Shown here in pieces: positions 9,236 to 18,639 of a stretch of DNA of 64,000 bases. The stretch's first letter is position 1. Each line of letters begins with the position of its first letter. The stretch is from positions 1,964,001 to 2,028,000 of the forward strand of contig NZ_CP116346.1 of the NCBI RefSeq assembly GCF_030254645.1. The letters are read 5' to 3'. The notes under the pieces were generated by a model. It made no database searches. It saw only the letters and a list, made by a program, of their open reading frames with translations, and was not told where the DNA came from. The stretch comes from Paucibacter sediminis. GTDB taxonomy: Bacteria; Pseudomonadota; Gammaproteobacteria; Burkholderiales; Burkholderiaceae_C. The translations under genes were made by a program, and so were the position numbers.

Positions 9236-9789
9236 TGCAGTGAGAGGGAGAGGAACAGGCGCGCCTTTTGCCAGTCGCGCTGCACGGTGCGTTCGGTGAT
9301 GCCCAGGGCCGCGGCGATCTCGGCCTCCAGCAGGCCGCCAAAGTAGCGCAGCTCCACCACCTGGGCCAGGCGCGGCTCCAGGCGCGCCAGCTCTTCCAGC
9401 GCCTCGTGCACGCGCAGGATCTCGTCGTCGCGCTGCGGCGGCAGCTCGGCGATGGCGGTGTTGAGCGTCACATGCTCGGCGCCACCGCCGCGGCGCTCGG
9501 CCTCGCGGGCGCGCACCAGGTCCACCACCACGCTGTGCATCACGCGCGCGGCGTAGGCGAGGAAATGGTTCCGATCGGCGAAGTCCAGCTTGCCCTGTTG
9601 CTGCTGCAGGCGCAGATAGGACTCGTGCACCAGGCCGGTGGCATCCAGCATGGTCAGCTCGCCGCTCTGGCGCAGGCGGCTGCGCGCCAGGCGCTGCAGG
9701 TCGGCGTAGAGCAGGGCGATGGCCTGGTCGGCGGCCCGGGCGTCGCCGGACTGGGCGGCGCGCAGCAGGGTGGTGATCTCGGAAGGCAT
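9232..9789 (-). CDS. ECF sigma-70 family RNA polymerase sigma factor (kinase-linked type)
   Basis: This 185-residue protein matches the Sigma70_ECF group. Region 2 contains DATGLVHESYLRL (about residues 49-61) and HFLAYAARVMHSVVVDLVR; region 4 ends with the helix-turn-helix LEAEIAAALGITERTVQRDWQKARLFL. The usual acidic DAED stretch of region 2.2 is replaced by D-A-T-G, leaving Thr51 where a negative charge is expected. In kinase-controlled ECF factors a phosphothreonine supplies this charge. Start at ATG 9789 is preferred over an upstream TTG. No anti-sigma gene is adjacent; the coupled gene is a Ser/Thr kinase. Confidence 0.92.
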   Translation of the reverse strand: MPSEITTLLRAAQSGDARAADQAIALLYADLQRLARSRLRQSGELTMLDATGLVHESYLRLQQQQGKLDFADRNHFLAYAARVMHSVVVDLVRAREAERRGGGAEHVTLNTAIAELPPQRDDEILRVHEALEELARLEPRLAQVVELRYFGGLLEAEIAAALGITERTVQRDWQKARLFLSLSLQ

Positions 9790-10008
9790 GGGCAAGCGTG
9801 GAAGCTGAGCGCACTCTAGCCGCCCCCGCCGCTCGGCCCGACCGGCGCCCGAAAAAAAGTTGGCTGCGCCTGTCGGGTTTGGGCGCGGCGCTGCGTTTTA
9901 TCAAGAGAGAGCGGAGTGGTGGGCCGGACAGGGAGGTCCCGGGCACGGCTCAGGGAATGCTGGTCGGCCGTTTCGTTCTCACCCGTCTTGATCCAACAAG
10001 GATTGCCC

Positions 10009-10551
10009 GTGAGCGCCAGCCCTTCCTCCAGCCCCGTCATGCCGGTCGCCTCGCCGCCGGAGGCCCGCCAGGCCCAGGCGGTGGCCTGTGAGCCGATCGT
10101 CCTGCCCGATGGCGAGCATTTCGCCGCGCTGGTGAGCCGCGAGCTGGCGCAGAGCCGGCGCTTCGGCAAGGGCATGGGCGTGCTGCTGATCGACGCCTGG
10201 CCGCATCCGCCGCAGGGCGATGCGCTGGCCGGCGCGGCCCTGCTCAAGCTGCGCCAGGCGGTGGCGGCGCGCCTGCGTGCACGCGTGCGCGGCAGCGATG
10301 TGGTGGCCACGCTGGGCGAGCAGCGCTTTGGCGTGATCCTGATGAATGCCGGCCGCAAGGAGGCCGAGCTTGTGCAGGCGCGCCTGCACAAGGCGCTGGG
10401 CGGGCCCTATGGCGTCGACGAGCACCACCTCTACGTCCGCCTGGTGATGGGGGCGGCCGCGTTCCCGGAGATGGGTGCCAGCGGGACCGAGCTGGTGCGC
10501 GGCGCCGAGGCCGCCCTGCTGCGCAATACCGGGCTGCCGCTGCGCGCCTGA
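10009..10551 (+). CDS. Degenerate GGDEF-fold protein
   Basis: A GTG start at 10009 is chosen because AAGGA precedes it by six bases. The 180-residue product has a Pro/Ser-rich N-terminus, then one domain with the layout of a diguanylate cyclase: HFAALVSRELAQSRRFGKGMGVLLIDAW, then VRGSDVVATLGEQRFGVIL, then AAAFPEMGASGTELVRGAEAALLR. The active-site GGDEF is replaced by GEQRF, so catalysis is not expected. It may bind c-di-GMP or GTP, or act as a protein-interaction module. It is divergent from the sigma factor gene, with 219 bp between them holding no other gene. Confidence 0.72.
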   Translation: MSASPSSSPVMPVASPPEARQAQAVACEPIVLPDGEHFAALVSRELAQSRRFGKGMGVLLIDAWPHPPQGDALAGAALLKLRQAVAARLRARVRGSDVVATLGEQRFGVILMNAGRKEAELVQARLHKALGGPYGVDEHHLYVRLVMGAAAFPEMGASGTELVRGAEAALLRNTGLPLRA

Positions 10552-10571
10552 CGTATCTGCCATGATGCGGC

Positions 10572-11423
10572 ATGGCCGCGCCGCATCCACCGTTTGAAGA
10601 GGCCACCGACCGGGCCCAGTACCGCCGCCCCGCGCACCGCGCCGGGGTGGAGCTGTACCACGCCAGCATCCTGCACCATCGCTTCGAACCCCATGTGCAC
10701 GAGGCCTATGGGCTGGGCGCGATCACCGCCGGGGTGGGGCGCTTCCTGTGGCGCGGCGGCCAGCATCTGGCGCCGCGTGCCACCCTGATGCTGATGAATC
10801 CCGAAGACCTGCACACCGGCCAGGCCGAAACCGAGGCTGGCTGGGGCTACCGCATGCTGTACCTGGACGAGCCGGTGCTGCGCGAGCTGAGCGGCGGCGA
10901 GGCCTGGTGGTTTGACGCCGCGGTGGCGCACGACGCCGGCAGCGCGGCCGAGGTGGCGGGGCTGATTGCCGGGCTCTGGCATGCCGAGGAACCGCTCGCC
11001 TTCGACAGCCAGCTGCTGCAGCTGGTGCAGGCCTTGCACCGTCATGCGCGGGTGGGCGGCCGCAGCGAGGGCAGCGCGGCGGCGCTGCGCTACGGCCCGG
11101 TGTTCGACTACATGCGTGCCCATCTGCATGAGCGGCTGAGCCTGGAGCAGCTGGCCGCGGTGGCGGGGCTGAGCCCCTTCCACTTCCTGCGCAGCTTCAA
11201 GGCGCAGCGCCATGCCACGCCGCAGCAGGCGCTGATGGCCTTGCGCCTGTTCGAGGCCAAGCGGCTGTTGAGCCAGGGCGAGGCGCCCGCTGCGGTGGCC
11301 GCGGCCGTGGGCCTGACCGACCAGGCGCACCTGAATCGCACCTTCCTGCGGCGCTACGGCGTCACGCCGGGGCGCTACCAGGCTCAAGTGTGGCCCGGGC
11401 GGCGGCCAGCACCTGGGCCGTGA
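10572..11423 (+). CDS. AraC family transcriptional regulator
   Basis: The 283-residue product has an N-terminal cupin-like sensing domain (HHRFEPHVHEAYGLGAITAG, about residues 35-54) and two C-terminal helix-turn-helix motifs (LEQLAAVAGLSPFHFLRSFK and PAAVAAAVGLTDQAHLNRTF), ending in GVTPGRYQ as is normal for AraC proteins. Members with this architecture commonly regulate an adjacent exporter of the LysE or DMT type, and lysE lies two genes downstream. The effector is unknown. Its last 62 bp overlap the 3-prime end of the convergent argP-like gene. Confidence 0.9.
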   Translation: MAAPHPPFEEATDRAQYRRPAHRAGVELYHASILHHRFEPHVHEAYGLGAITAGVGRFLWRGGQHLAPRATLMLMNPEDLHTGQAETEAGWGYRMLYLDEPVLRELSGGEAWWFDAAVAHDAGSAAEVAGLIAGLWHAEEPLAFDSQLLQLVQALHRHARVGGRSEGSAAALRYGPVFDYMRAHLHERLSLEQLAAVAGLSPFHFLRSFKAQRHATPQQALMALRLFEAKRLLSQGEAPAAVAAAVGLTDQAHLNRTFLRRYGVTPGRYQAQVWPGRRPAPGP

Positions 11424-12264
11424 TGCGTTCCAGCATCGGCAGGGCCAGGCGGCTGGCCTGCCAGTAGAGCGGCACCCACAGCGGCGCGCCCAGCGCCACC
11501 AGCCGGCCATCGGCCAGTGCCTCGCGCACCAGGCTGGCCGGGTTCATGCCCCAGCCCAGGCCGGCGCAGGCGGCGTCCACAAAGGCCTGGCTGGCGGGCA
11601 ACCAATGCGTGGGCAGGGTCAGGCCTTGCCCAAGCTCCTGTTGCACCCATTGCGCCTGCAGGCGGTCCTGCCGGTTGAAGCTGAGGCAGGGCGCGGCGGC
11701 CAGGGTCTGGGCCGTCAGGCCGGCGGCGAAATGCTGGCGCGCGAAGGCGGGGCTGGCGGTGGCGATATAGCGCATCGCGCCCAGCGCATGGCTGCGGCAG
11801 CCCTGCACCGGCGCGGCCAGGGCGGTGACGGCGGCCAGCACCTCGGCGCTGCGCAGCCGTTCGGCGGTATGTTCCTGGTCCTCCAGGCTGAGGTCCAGCA
11901 GCACCGGCTCGCTGGCGGCGATCTCGGCCGCGGCGGCGATGAACCAGGTGGCCAGGCTATCGGCATTGATGGCCAGGCGCAGGGTGATGCGGCCCTGCGC
12001 GTCGGGGGCCAGCGCGGGCAGCTCGGCCAGCAGGTCCTGCTCCAGCATGCCCACGCGCTCGGCGTGGCGCGCCAGGCGCAGGCCGGCCTCGGTGCCCGTG
12101 CAGGGCGGGCCGCGCTGCACCAGCACCTGGCCCACGCGCTCTTCCAGCAACCTGATGCGCTGCGAAACCGCCGAGGCGCTCAGATGCAGGCTGCGCGCGG
12201 CGCGCTCGAAGCTGCCCTCGCGCAGCACGGCGGCCAGGGCGGCGAGCAGGGAGTAGTCGAGCAT
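11362..12264 (-). CDS. LysR family regulator, ArgP/LysG type
   Basis: The 300-residue product starts MLDYSLLAALAAVLREGSFERAARSLHLSASAVSQRIRLLE, the winged helix-turn-helix typical of ArgP (IciA) and LysG. An effector-binding domain follows (ITLRLAINADSLATWF, about residues 95-110). ArgP/LysG proteins sense lysine, arginine or histidine and activate the lysE or argO exporter gene. Here the gene is divergent from lysE with 88 bp between the start codons, the standard arrangement. Regulation of lysE is established for the family and inferred here. Confidence 0.92.
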   Translation of the reverse strand: MLDYSLLAALAAVLREGSFERAARSLHLSASAVSQRIRLLEERVGQVLVQRGPPCTGTEAGLRLARHAERVGMLEQDLLAELPALAPDAQGRITLRLAINADSLATWFIAAAAEIAASEPVLLDLSLEDQEHTAERLRSAEVLAAVTALAAPVQGCRSHALGAMRYIATASPAFARQHFAAGLTAQTLAAAPCLSFNRQDRLQAQWVQQELGQGLTLPTHWLPASQAFVDAACAGLGWGMNPASLVREALADGRLVALGAPLWVPLYWQASRLALPMLERITAQVLAAARATLEPGSAPA

Positions 12265-12352
12265 GCCAGGGCCTGGATTCGTTAGCGTTGCTGCAGCGGG
12301 TGAAGCAAGTCTAACTGGCGCCCCGCTGCCGCCGCGGGCATGCTGCGTGCCC

Positions 12353-12976
12353 ATGCATCCCCCTTCCGAACTCGCTTCCAGTGCCCTGAGCGGCCTGGCC
12401 CTGAGCCTGAGCCTGATCGTCGCGATCGGTGCGCAGAACGCCTTTGTGCTGCGCCAGGGCCTGCGGCGCGAACATGTGTTTCCTATCGTGCTGGCCTGCG
12501 GCCTGAGTGACGCGTTGCTGATGGCCGCTGGCGTGCTCGGCCTGGCGGCGATGATCAGCCAGCAGGCGGCGCTGGCACGCTGGCTGACGCTGGGCGGTGC
12601 GGCCTTTCTGACCGTCTACGGCCTGCGCGCACTTTGGCGGGCGCGGCGGCCGGAGAGCCTGCAGGCCGGTGCCGGCCCCTCGGTGACGCTGCGCCAGGCC
12701 CTCATGCAGCTGGCCGGCTTCACCTTTCTGAACCCGCATGTCTACCTGGACACGGTGCTGCTGGTGGGCTCGGTGGGCGCCCAGCAGCCTGGCGCGGTGC
12801 GCGCGCTGTTCCTCACCGGCGCGGCCAGCGGCAGCCTGCTGTGGTTTGCCGCGCTGGGCTTTGGTGCGCGCTGGCTGGCGCCCTGGTTCGCCAGGCCGCG
12901 CGCCTGGCAATGGCTGGACGCGCTGGTGGGCCTGACCATGCTGGTGCTGGCGGCGCAGCTGCTGCGTCAGGCCTGA
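12353..12976 (+). CDS. lysE: LysE/ArgO family amino-acid exporter
   Basis: The 207-residue protein has about six hydrophobic segments and the family signature LSLIVAIGAQNAFVLRQGL near residues 18-36, followed by NPHVYLDTVLLVG in the second half. LysE/ArgO proteins export lysine or arginine from the cytoplasm when internal pools rise. The start at 12353 matches the family N-terminus. It is divergent from the argP/lysG-type gene, whose product is expected to activate it in the 88-bp spacer. Length is normal. Confidence 0.92.
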   Translation: MHPPSELASSALSGLALSLSLIVAIGAQNAFVLRQGLRREHVFPIVLACGLSDALLMAAGVLGLAAMISQQAALARWLTLGGAAFLTVYGLRALWRARRPESLQAGAGPSVTLRQALMQLAGFTFLNPHVYLDTVLLVGSVGAQQPGAVRALFLTGAASGSLLWFAALGFGARWLAPWFARPRAWQWLDALVGLTMLVLAAQLLRQA

Positions 12977-13025
12977 GCGCAATCCCGTACAAGACGGCGC
13001 CGGCCCGGGCGGGCAAGATCGGCGC

Positions 13026-13985
13026 ATGTTTGCTGGTGTCCTGTTTGCCCTTGCGGCCGGCCTTCTGTGGGGTCTGGTCTTTGTCGCGCCCCTGATGTTG
13101 CCCGAGTACCCGGCGGCCATGCTGGCAGCCGGCCGCTATCTTGCCTTCGGCCTGATCGCGCTGCCGCTGGCGCTGATGGACCGGCGCGAGCTGCGCGCGC
13201 TCGGCCGCGCCGACTGGCTGGAGGCCTTCAAGCTCAGCGCCATCGGCAACTTCATCTACTACCTCTGCCTGGCGGCCGCCATCCAGCGCGCCGGCGGGCC
13301 CCTGCCCACCGTCGTCATCGGCACCCTGCCGGTGGTGATCGCGATCAGCTCCAACATCCGCGACCATGCGCGCGACGGCCGCCTGCCCTGGCTGCGCCTG
13401 CTGCCCTCGCTGGCCCTGATCGCCGCCGGCATCGCCTGCGTCAACCAGGTGGAGCTGGCGGCGCTGGCGGGCAGCAGCGCCGGCGATATGCGGCGCTATG
13501 CGCAGGGCGCCGGCCTGGCGGTGGTGGCGGTGGCCTGCTGGACCTGGTATCCGATCCGCAATGCCGACTGGCTGCGCGCCCATGCCGAGCGCAGCCCGCG
13601 TGCCTGGGCCACGGCCCAGGGCCTGGTGACGCTGCCGATGGCCCTGCTGGCCTTCGCGCTGATCGCGCTGCTGCAGGCCATGGGCCTGCCCCTGCTGGAG
13701 AGCGATTTCACCCTGCCCCTGGGGCCGCGCCCCTGGGCCTATATGGGGCTGATGCTGGCGGTGGGCCTGTTCGCCTCCTGGATCGGCACGCTGTGCTGGA
13801 ACGAGGCCAGCCAGCGCCTGCCCACCACCCTGGTGGGCCAGCTGATCGTGTTCGAGACGCTCTCGGCCCTGGCTTATGCCTTTGTGCTGCGCGGCCAAGC
13901 GCCGCAAGCCCTGACCCTGGCCGGCATCGTGCTGCTGGTGGCGGGCGTGATCTGGGCGCTCAGGATCAGGCCTAGCCGAGCTTGA
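13026..13985 (+). CDS. DMT superfamily (EamA-type) inner-membrane transporter
   Basis: The 319-residue product has ten predicted membrane helices in two EamA halves, beginning [28 protein letters not shown] and ending [21 protein letters not shown] then a last helix. The drug/metabolite transporter superfamily exports or imports small metabolites, and the substrate cannot be assigned. It follows lysE by 49 bp on the same strand and may be co-transcribed with it. Its 3-prime end overlaps the convergent chemoreceptor gene by 14 bp. Confidence 0.88.
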   Translation: MFAGVLFALAAGLLWGLVFVAPLMLPEYPAAMLAAGRYLAFGLIALPLALMDRRELRALGRADWLEAFKLSAIGNFIYYLCLAAAIQRAGGPLPTVVIGTLPVVIAISSNIRDHARDGRLPWLRLLPSLALIAAGIACVNQVELAALAGSSAGDMRRYAQGAGLAVVAVACWTWYPIRNADWLRAHAERSPRAWATAQGLVTLPMALLAFALIALLQAMGLPLLESDFTLPLGPRPWAYMGLMLAVGLFASWIGTLCWNEASQRLPTTLVGQLIVFETLSALAYAFVLRGQAPQALTLAGIVLLVAGVIWALRIRPSRA

Positions 13986-15507
13986 AGGAGCCGACGATGT
14001 CGGCCAGCGCGCGCGCCTGCTGCTTCAGGCTCTCGGAAGCGGCGGCCGATTCCTCCACCAGGGCGGCGTTCTGCTGGGTGTTGTGATCGAGCTGCGAGAC
14101 GGCGGTGTTGACCTGGGCAATGCCGGCACTCTGCTCGCGCGTGGCGGTGGAGATCTCGCCCAGCATGGTGGTCACATGCCGCACCTGACCCACCAGTTCT
14201 TCCATGGTGCGGCCGGCCTCGGCCGCCACCTGCGAGCCGCTCTCGACCTTGCTGACGCTGTCGCCGATCAGGGCCTTGATCTCGCGCGCGGCCTGCGCGC
14301 TGCGCTGGGCCAGCGTGCGCACCTCGCCGGCCACCACCGCGAAGCCGCGCCCCTGCTCGCCGGCACGCGCGGCCTCCACCGCGGCATTCAAGGCGAGGAT
14401 GTTGGTCTGGAAGGCGATGCCGTCGATCACGCCGATGATGTCGGCGATCTTCTTCGAGCTGCCATTGATCTCGTCCATGGTGGTGACCACGCGGCCCACC
14501 GCCTCGCCGCTGCGCTCGGCGGTGCGCGAGGCCTGGTGCGCCAGCTCGTTGGCCTTGCCGGCGGTCTCGGCATTGTTCTTCACCGCGGCGGCCATCTGGT
14601 CCATCGAGGCTGCGGTTTCCTCCAGCGAGGCGGCCTGCTGCTCGGTGCGCGCGCTCAGGTCATTGCTGCCCAGCGAGATTTCGCCCGAGGCGCCCGACAC
14701 CGCGACGGCGCTGTCGCGGATCTGGTTCACCGTCTGCGCCAGCTGCTGCTGCATGCTCTGCATGGCGGCCAGCAGCTGGCCCATCTCGTCGTCGTTGCTG
14801 ATTTGGATGCGGGCGCTGAGATCCTTGTTGCTGATCATGCCGGCCACCTGCAGGGCCTCGCGCAGCGGCCGCGTGATGGAGGCGATGATGCGCCAGGCCA
14901 GCAGCACGCCCGCCGCCAGCGCCACCGCGAAGGTGATCAGCACCACCCAGATCGAGAGCTTGTAGGTCTTCTCGCCTTCGGCGAATTCCTGCTCGGCGAC
15001 CTTGAGCTGCTCGTCCACCAGATCCGAGACGGCGCCGGTGAAGGGGTCGATGGCGGGGTAGAGCTCCTTGCTGGCGAAGGCCTCCAGCGCTTCCGCGTTC
15101 TGCGCCTGCAGGATCTCCTTGAGTTTGGCGGTGGCGGCCTGGGCGGCGGCCTTGAGCGACTGCGCCTTGGCCAGCAGCAGCGCCTCATTGCCCTCGATCT
15201 TGGTGGCCGTATAGGCGGCCCATTGCTTGGCCACCAGTTGCTCGGCCTCGTTCACCAGCTTCAGCCCGCTGGCCGCATCCAGGCTCTTGGCGCGGACCTT
15301 GTGCGTGGTGTCCACCACGTTCACCGCGTAGGCGTCCGAGACCTGCTTGAGCTGCTTGAGCGGCACCACGCGGTCGCTGTAGACGGTGTCCAGCGCGGCC
15401 TCCATCTGGCCTAGCGCCCGTATGCCCCAGCCGCCCACCAGGGCCAGCAGGATCAGCAACAGGAGTGCAAGCATCACCAGACGTGTCTTGATGCTATTCA
15501 TCCGCAT
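13972..15507 (-). CDS. Methyl-accepting chemotaxis protein
   Basis: The 511-residue protein has a first membrane helix at about residues 8-30, a periplasmic four-helix-bundle sensor domain of about 160 residues, a second membrane helix near 192-213, a HAMP segment and a long signalling coiled coil. The signalling tip reads [33 protein letters not shown], the conserved CheW/CheA contact. There is no C-terminal receptor-tethering pentapeptide; it ends in FKLG. The start at 15507 has a GAGGAG Shine-Dalgarno six to seven bases upstream. No che genes are in the window, so it is an orphan receptor gene. The ligand is unknown. Confidence 0.95.
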   Translation of the reverse strand: MRMNSIKTRLVMLALLLLILLALVGGWGIRALGQMEAALDTVYSDRVVPLKQLKQVSDAYAVNVVDTTHKVRAKSLDAASGLKLVNEAEQLVAKQWAAYTATKIEGNEALLLAKAQSLKAAAQAATAKLKEILQAQNAEALEAFASKELYPAIDPFTGAVSDLVDEQLKVAEQEFAEGEKTYKLSIWVVLITFAVALAAGVLLAWRIIASITRPLREALQVAGMISNKDLSARIQISNDDEMGQLLAAMQSMQQQLAQTVNQIRDSAVAVSGASGEISLGSNDLSARTEQQAASLEETAASMDQMAAAVKNNAETAGKANELAHQASRTAERSGEAVGRVVTTMDEINGSSKKIADIIGVIDGIAFQTNILALNAAVEAARAGEQGRGFAVVAGEVRTLAQRSAQAAREIKALIGDSVSKVESGSQVAAEAGRTMEELVGQVRHVTTMLGEISTATREQSAGIAQVNTAVSQLDHNTQQNAALVEESAAASESLKQQARALADIVGSFKLG

Positions 15508-15623
15508 GGCGAACTCCTCAAGATGGCGTGTTCCGACTCTAGCGCCATCGGGCTCACCCAAAAGGGGGATATGCGCGGACTGTGTCAATTCGGCTGCAGC
15601 GCAGCCAGGCCCTGGCGCTCGGC

Positions 15624-16244
15624 CTAGAGCTTGGGGATGCGCAGCCGGCTCACCATCAGCGAGCCCGAGACGGCGAACATGAGCACCAGCGGGTGCAGGG
15701 TGAAGCCGCCGATGAGCAGCTTGCCGCCCCAGAGTTCGCTGCTGCCCACCGCACCCTGTGCGGCCGCGAACCACAGCGCCAGCACCAGCAGCAGCGAGGT
15801 GGGGATGGGCGTGCCCTCGAAGTACTTGACCTTGTCGCCCCCCTCGGACAGCGCCTCGGCGGTGACGTTGAAGCGTGCCAGGCGTGAGACGCCGCAGGCG
15901 ACGAAGAACACCAGGATGATGCGGTCCCACAGGCCCTGCATGCCGAAGCCGTAGGCGATGGCGGCGGGCGCGACGCCGAAGGAGATCACGTCCGCCAGCG
16001 AATCGAGTTCGCGCCCCAGCACCGAACTCTGCTGGCGCCAGCGCGCGATGCGGCCATCGAGGATGTCGAACACCAGCGCGGCCGGGATCAGTGCGCAGGC
16101 GTAGTGCAGGTGCAGCAGCTGCTGCGTCTGCAGATAGGTCATCACCGAGAACAATGCGCCCATGCCGCAGAAGGCATTCGCGAGGGTGAACCAATCGGCG
16201 AGGTGGAACTCGCGGATCATCGAGAAGGGCTTGGGTCGGTTCAT
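15624..16244 (-). CDS. pssA: CDP-diacylglycerol--serine O-phosphatidyltransferase
   Basis: The 206-residue membrane protein contains the CDP-alcohol phosphatidyltransferase motif D-G-x2-A-R-x8-G-x3-D-x3-D, with D63, G64, A67, R68, G77, D81 and D85. It starts [27 protein letters not shown], as type II PssA proteins do. It makes phosphatidylserine from CDP-diacylglycerol and serine, the first step to phosphatidylethanolamine. The psd gene usually found nearby in Burkholderiales is not in this window. It lies 44 bp after the nucleotidyltransferase gene on the same strand. Confidence 0.93.
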   Translation of the reverse strand: MNRPKPFSMIREFHLADWFTLANAFCGMGALFSVMTYLQTQQLLHLHYACALIPAALVFDILDGRIARWRQQSSVLGRELDSLADVISFGVAPAAIAYGFGMQGLWDRIILVFFVACGVSRLARFNVTAEALSEGGDKVKYFEGTPIPTSLLLVLALWFAAAQGAVGSSELWGGKLLIGGFTLHPLVLMFAVSGSLMVSRLRIPKL

Positions 16245-16288
16245 GTGAGCAGAATAACTGACCGTGGCCCCGCCGGCCCACTGCCCTG

Positions 16289-17404
16289 CTAGGGCGCAGC
16301 GGTGGCGGGGGCCGGCTTGTCCGGGGTGAGCCGCTTCCAGGCCTTGACGCTCAGATGCCGGGCCAGCATCAGCGGCGGCATGCGCAGCCAGTGTGCGCGC
16401 ATGTACAGCGCCAGCTGGGCCGGCCCGGTGCCGGGCAGGGCGGCGCTGGCGTGCGGCGTGCGCAGGCCGCGGCGCCAGAGCATGGGCATCCAGGTGGAGA
16501 CCGGCCAGGACGGGCCCATGCCGCGGCAATGCGCCGCGAAATCGGCGGGCATGGGCGTGTCGAAAAAGGTCTGGGTGGCCCAGGCGCCGTAGTGCAGCGA
16601 GCGCTGCAAGCCGAGCGCAGCGGCGCGTGCCAGCAATTGCTCCCAGAAGCCGGGCAGGGCGGAGAAGTGGCGCAGCAGCGCATCCAGATCCGAGAGGTCG
16701 CGCAGGCCGTGGCTCAGGTCGTCGTTGTGGAACAGATGGGTCATGCTGTGCAGCACCATGTCGGGCGGCGCGAGCACGCTGGCACCCGGGCATGACTCGA
16801 CGCGGCGGGCGTCGCGCAGCAGCAGCGCGGCATCCGGTGGATGGCGCGTCGTCAAGGGCAGGATGTTGTGATGCACGTCCAGCACGGTGTGCCGCTGCAC
16901 ATGCTCCATCGGCGGCAGCTCGTGCATCCAGACGCGGTAGTAGTGCTGGTCGTAGTCGTCATGGTGGCCGCCCATCCAGCCGTGCATCATCAAATGCCCT
17001 TCGACCGCCTGGATGGACTGCCTGGGCACGAGGATGTCGGTGTCCGAGAACAGCCGGCCTTCGGCGGCGGGCAGGCCGGCCAGCACATAGGCCGCGCCCT
17101 TGAGGAAAATCAGCGGGATGTCGAGCTGGCTGAGCGCGGCGCAGATGAGCATGGCCTCGCGCCGGACTTCACCGGCCTGGGCCCGGGCCAGGGTCAGCGC
17201 CGTCTGCAGATGGCTGCGGGGTGCCGCCGGTACGGCCTCGAGCAGGCCGTGCGCTTGCAGGCGTGCCGCCACGCGCGCCAGCACATCGGCGCGGCGTGCC
17301 TGGCGGATCAGCAGTTCCCAGCGGGGCACGTCGAGCGTGGGCAGGCGCTCTGGGTGCTTGAGTGCCCACAGGGCCAGGTCCGCGCGTGGTGCCAGCCCGC
17401 TCAT
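16289..17404 (-). CDS. Nucleotidyltransferase family protein of the HprK-related A cassette
   Basis: The 371-residue product carries the NTP_transf_5-type core: [13 protein letters not shown] (residues 98-110), then the metal-binding pair FSDTDILVP with D121 and D123, and a later [16 protein letters not shown] segment. Proteins of this family are found next to HprK-related kinases and PqqD-like proteins; the group they modify is unknown. Its ATG overlaps the kinase stop codon by 4 bp, so the two are translationally coupled. It is the last gene of the four-gene unit at 16289-19224. Confidence 0.85.
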   Translation of the reverse strand: MSGLAPRADLALWALKHPERLPTLDVPRWELLIRQARRADVLARVAARLQAHGLLEAVPAAPRSHLQTALTLARAQAGEVRREAMLICAALSQLDIPLIFLKGAAYVLAGLPAAEGRLFSDTDILVPRQSIQAVEGHLMMHGWMGGHHDDYDQHYYRVWMHELPPMEHVQRHTVLDVHHNILPLTTRHPPDAALLLRDARRVESCPGASVLAPPDMVLHSMTHLFHNDDLSHGLRDLSDLDALLRHFSALPGFWEQLLARAAALGLQRSLHYGAWATQTFFDTPMPADFAAHCRGMGPSWPVSTWMPMLWRRGLRTPHASAALPGTGPAQLALYMRAHWLRMPPLMLARHLSVKAWKRLTPDKPAPATAAP

Positions 17405-18339
17405 GCCAGCGCCTCCGTGACAGGCGCGCCGCTGGCGAGCCTGTCAAACAGCGCGACGGCCTCGTCCAGCGAGCCATAGCTGAACTCGTGGCAGTCGCTG
17501 GCGGCGACGAATTCCGCCAGGCGTTCGAAGCCGGCGCGCTGCTGCACGTTGTAGTTGAAGGCGTTGTCGAGCAGGCGCATCAGGCAGCGCCCCTTGGACA
17601 CGGGCGTCAACAGTGCCGGCGCCTCTGGCACGTAGCGCGGGAACACCACCCAGCCGGGGCGGGCCAGCTCCTCGGCGCGGCGCAAGGCATCGGCGGGGGC
17701 GCTGAAATGGCCGACCACGCCCTTGCTGGTGTCGCGCACGATGGAGCCGAACTGCAGGCCGGGGCCGGCGAAGCGCTGGATGACATCGATGGAGGCGTTC
17801 TTCAGGCTCACCGCGCGCGGCAGGGGCACCAACTGGCCGTGGCCCATGTCGATCAGGGCCAGCTCGTCCGAGAGCAGGCGCCAGCCATGGAACAGCAGGG
17901 CCGCGCACAGCGTGCTCTTGCCCGAGCCGGAGGGGGCGGGCATCACCAGCGCGCGGCCGTTGCGCTCCAGTACCGCGGCATGGAGGATCAGGTATTGATG
18001 GCAGGAACCTGAGATGCACCAGTTCATGCCCCACTCGAGCATGGGCATGCCCTGATCGCCGGCCAGGGGCGCGAAGGTATCGTCGCCATCGATCAGGAAG
18101 GACAGCTGCGGGCGCAGCCAGCGCCGCAGGCCGGCGCGGTGTCGCACGGTGACGTGGAAGTCGGCAAAGGTGTCGGCATCGACCACCTCGTAATACCCGT
18201 ACAGCTTGGTGAGGCCTTGCAAGACTTCGGGTACTTTTGAGCGGATGCAGAACACCAGGGGGCCGGTGCGCAGACGCAGCCCGTCGCCGCACAGGCGCTG
18301 GCGCAGCTCGCCTTCTGGCAACTGGGCCAGTGTCAGCAT
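17401..18339 (-). CDS. HprK-related kinase A
   Basis: The 312-residue protein resembles HPr kinase/phosphorylase in its ATP-binding half, with a P-loop APSGSGKST at residues 135-143 and an acidic LLSDELALI stretch at 155-163 that corresponds to the HprK catalytic region. The N-terminal 100 residues do not look like the HprK sensor domain. No HPr or PTS gene is present nearby. Its start overlaps the PqqD-like gene by 7 bp and its stop overlaps the nucleotidyltransferase start by 4 bp. This trio is catalogued as the HPr-rel-A system; the phosphorylated substrate is not established. Confidence 0.88.
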   Translation of the reverse strand: MLTLAQLPEGELRQRLCGDGLRLRTGPLVFCIRSKVPEVLQGLTKLYGYYEVVDADTFADFHVTVRHRAGLRRWLRPQLSFLIDGDDTFAPLAGDQGMPMLEWGMNWCISGSCHQYLILHAAVLERNGRALVMPAPSGSGKSTLCAALLFHGWRLLSDELALIDMGHGQLVPLPRAVSLKNASIDVIQRFAGPGLQFGSIVRDTSKGVVGHFSAPADALRRAEELARPGWVVFPRYVPEAPALLTPVSKGRCLMRLLDNAFNYNVQQRAGFERLAEFVAASDCHEFSYGSLDEAVALFDRLASGAPVTEALA

Positions 18340-18614
18340 GGCGTCTCGGTCAGTACGTTCAGGCGCAGCAGTTCCTGCAGCAGGGTCTCGAGCGCGGCGA
18401 TTTCGTCCGGGGCTGCCGCCTCATCCGGCGCGTCGCTGCCGAGCAAGACCTGTCGAAGCGTGTCGAAATTGCGCGGCTGGTCGAGGCAGTCGAGCACCTC
18501 GCCGGCAGCCCAGTTCAGCAAATGGGTTTCGAAGCGGGATTCGACGTAGACGACGGTATCGTCGTCCAGCTTGCGCCAACTCACGCCTGGCGCGATCAGA
18601 TAACAGCCCGCCAT
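18333..18614 (-). CDS. PqqD family peptide chaperone, HPr-rel-A system
   Basis: The 93-residue product has the PqqD-like pattern of a short beta-rich N-terminus (YLIAPGVSWRKLDDDTVVYVE), a LLNWAAGEVLDCLDQPR helix and a helical C-terminus (IAALETLLQELLRLNVL). PqqD-type domains are RiPP recognition elements that bind a leader segment and present it to modifying enzymes. It lies 25 bp downstream of the Tat-exported protein gene and overlaps the HprK-related kinase gene by 7 bp. That it recognises the upstream protein is inference from gene order. Confidence 0.88.
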   Translation of the reverse strand: MAGCYLIAPGVSWRKLDDDTVVYVESRFETHLLNWAAGEVLDCLDQPRNFDTLRQVLLGSDAPDEAAAPDEIAALETLLQELLRLNVLTETPC

Positions 18615-18639
18615 CGCGGTGAGATCGCTCCAGGCAATA

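Noticed and set aside
6518-9946. Single 1142-codon frame covering both kinase and sigma-factor region
   Set aside because: The first part is out-of-frame antifeature over the sigma gene. The kinase starts at the ATGA overlap at 9235.
13067-13975. 302-codon frame overlapping the DMT transporter in another frame on the same strand
   Set aside because: Its product is Ala/Gly/Arg-rich nonsense typical of high-GC shadow frames; the DMT frame has ten membrane helices.
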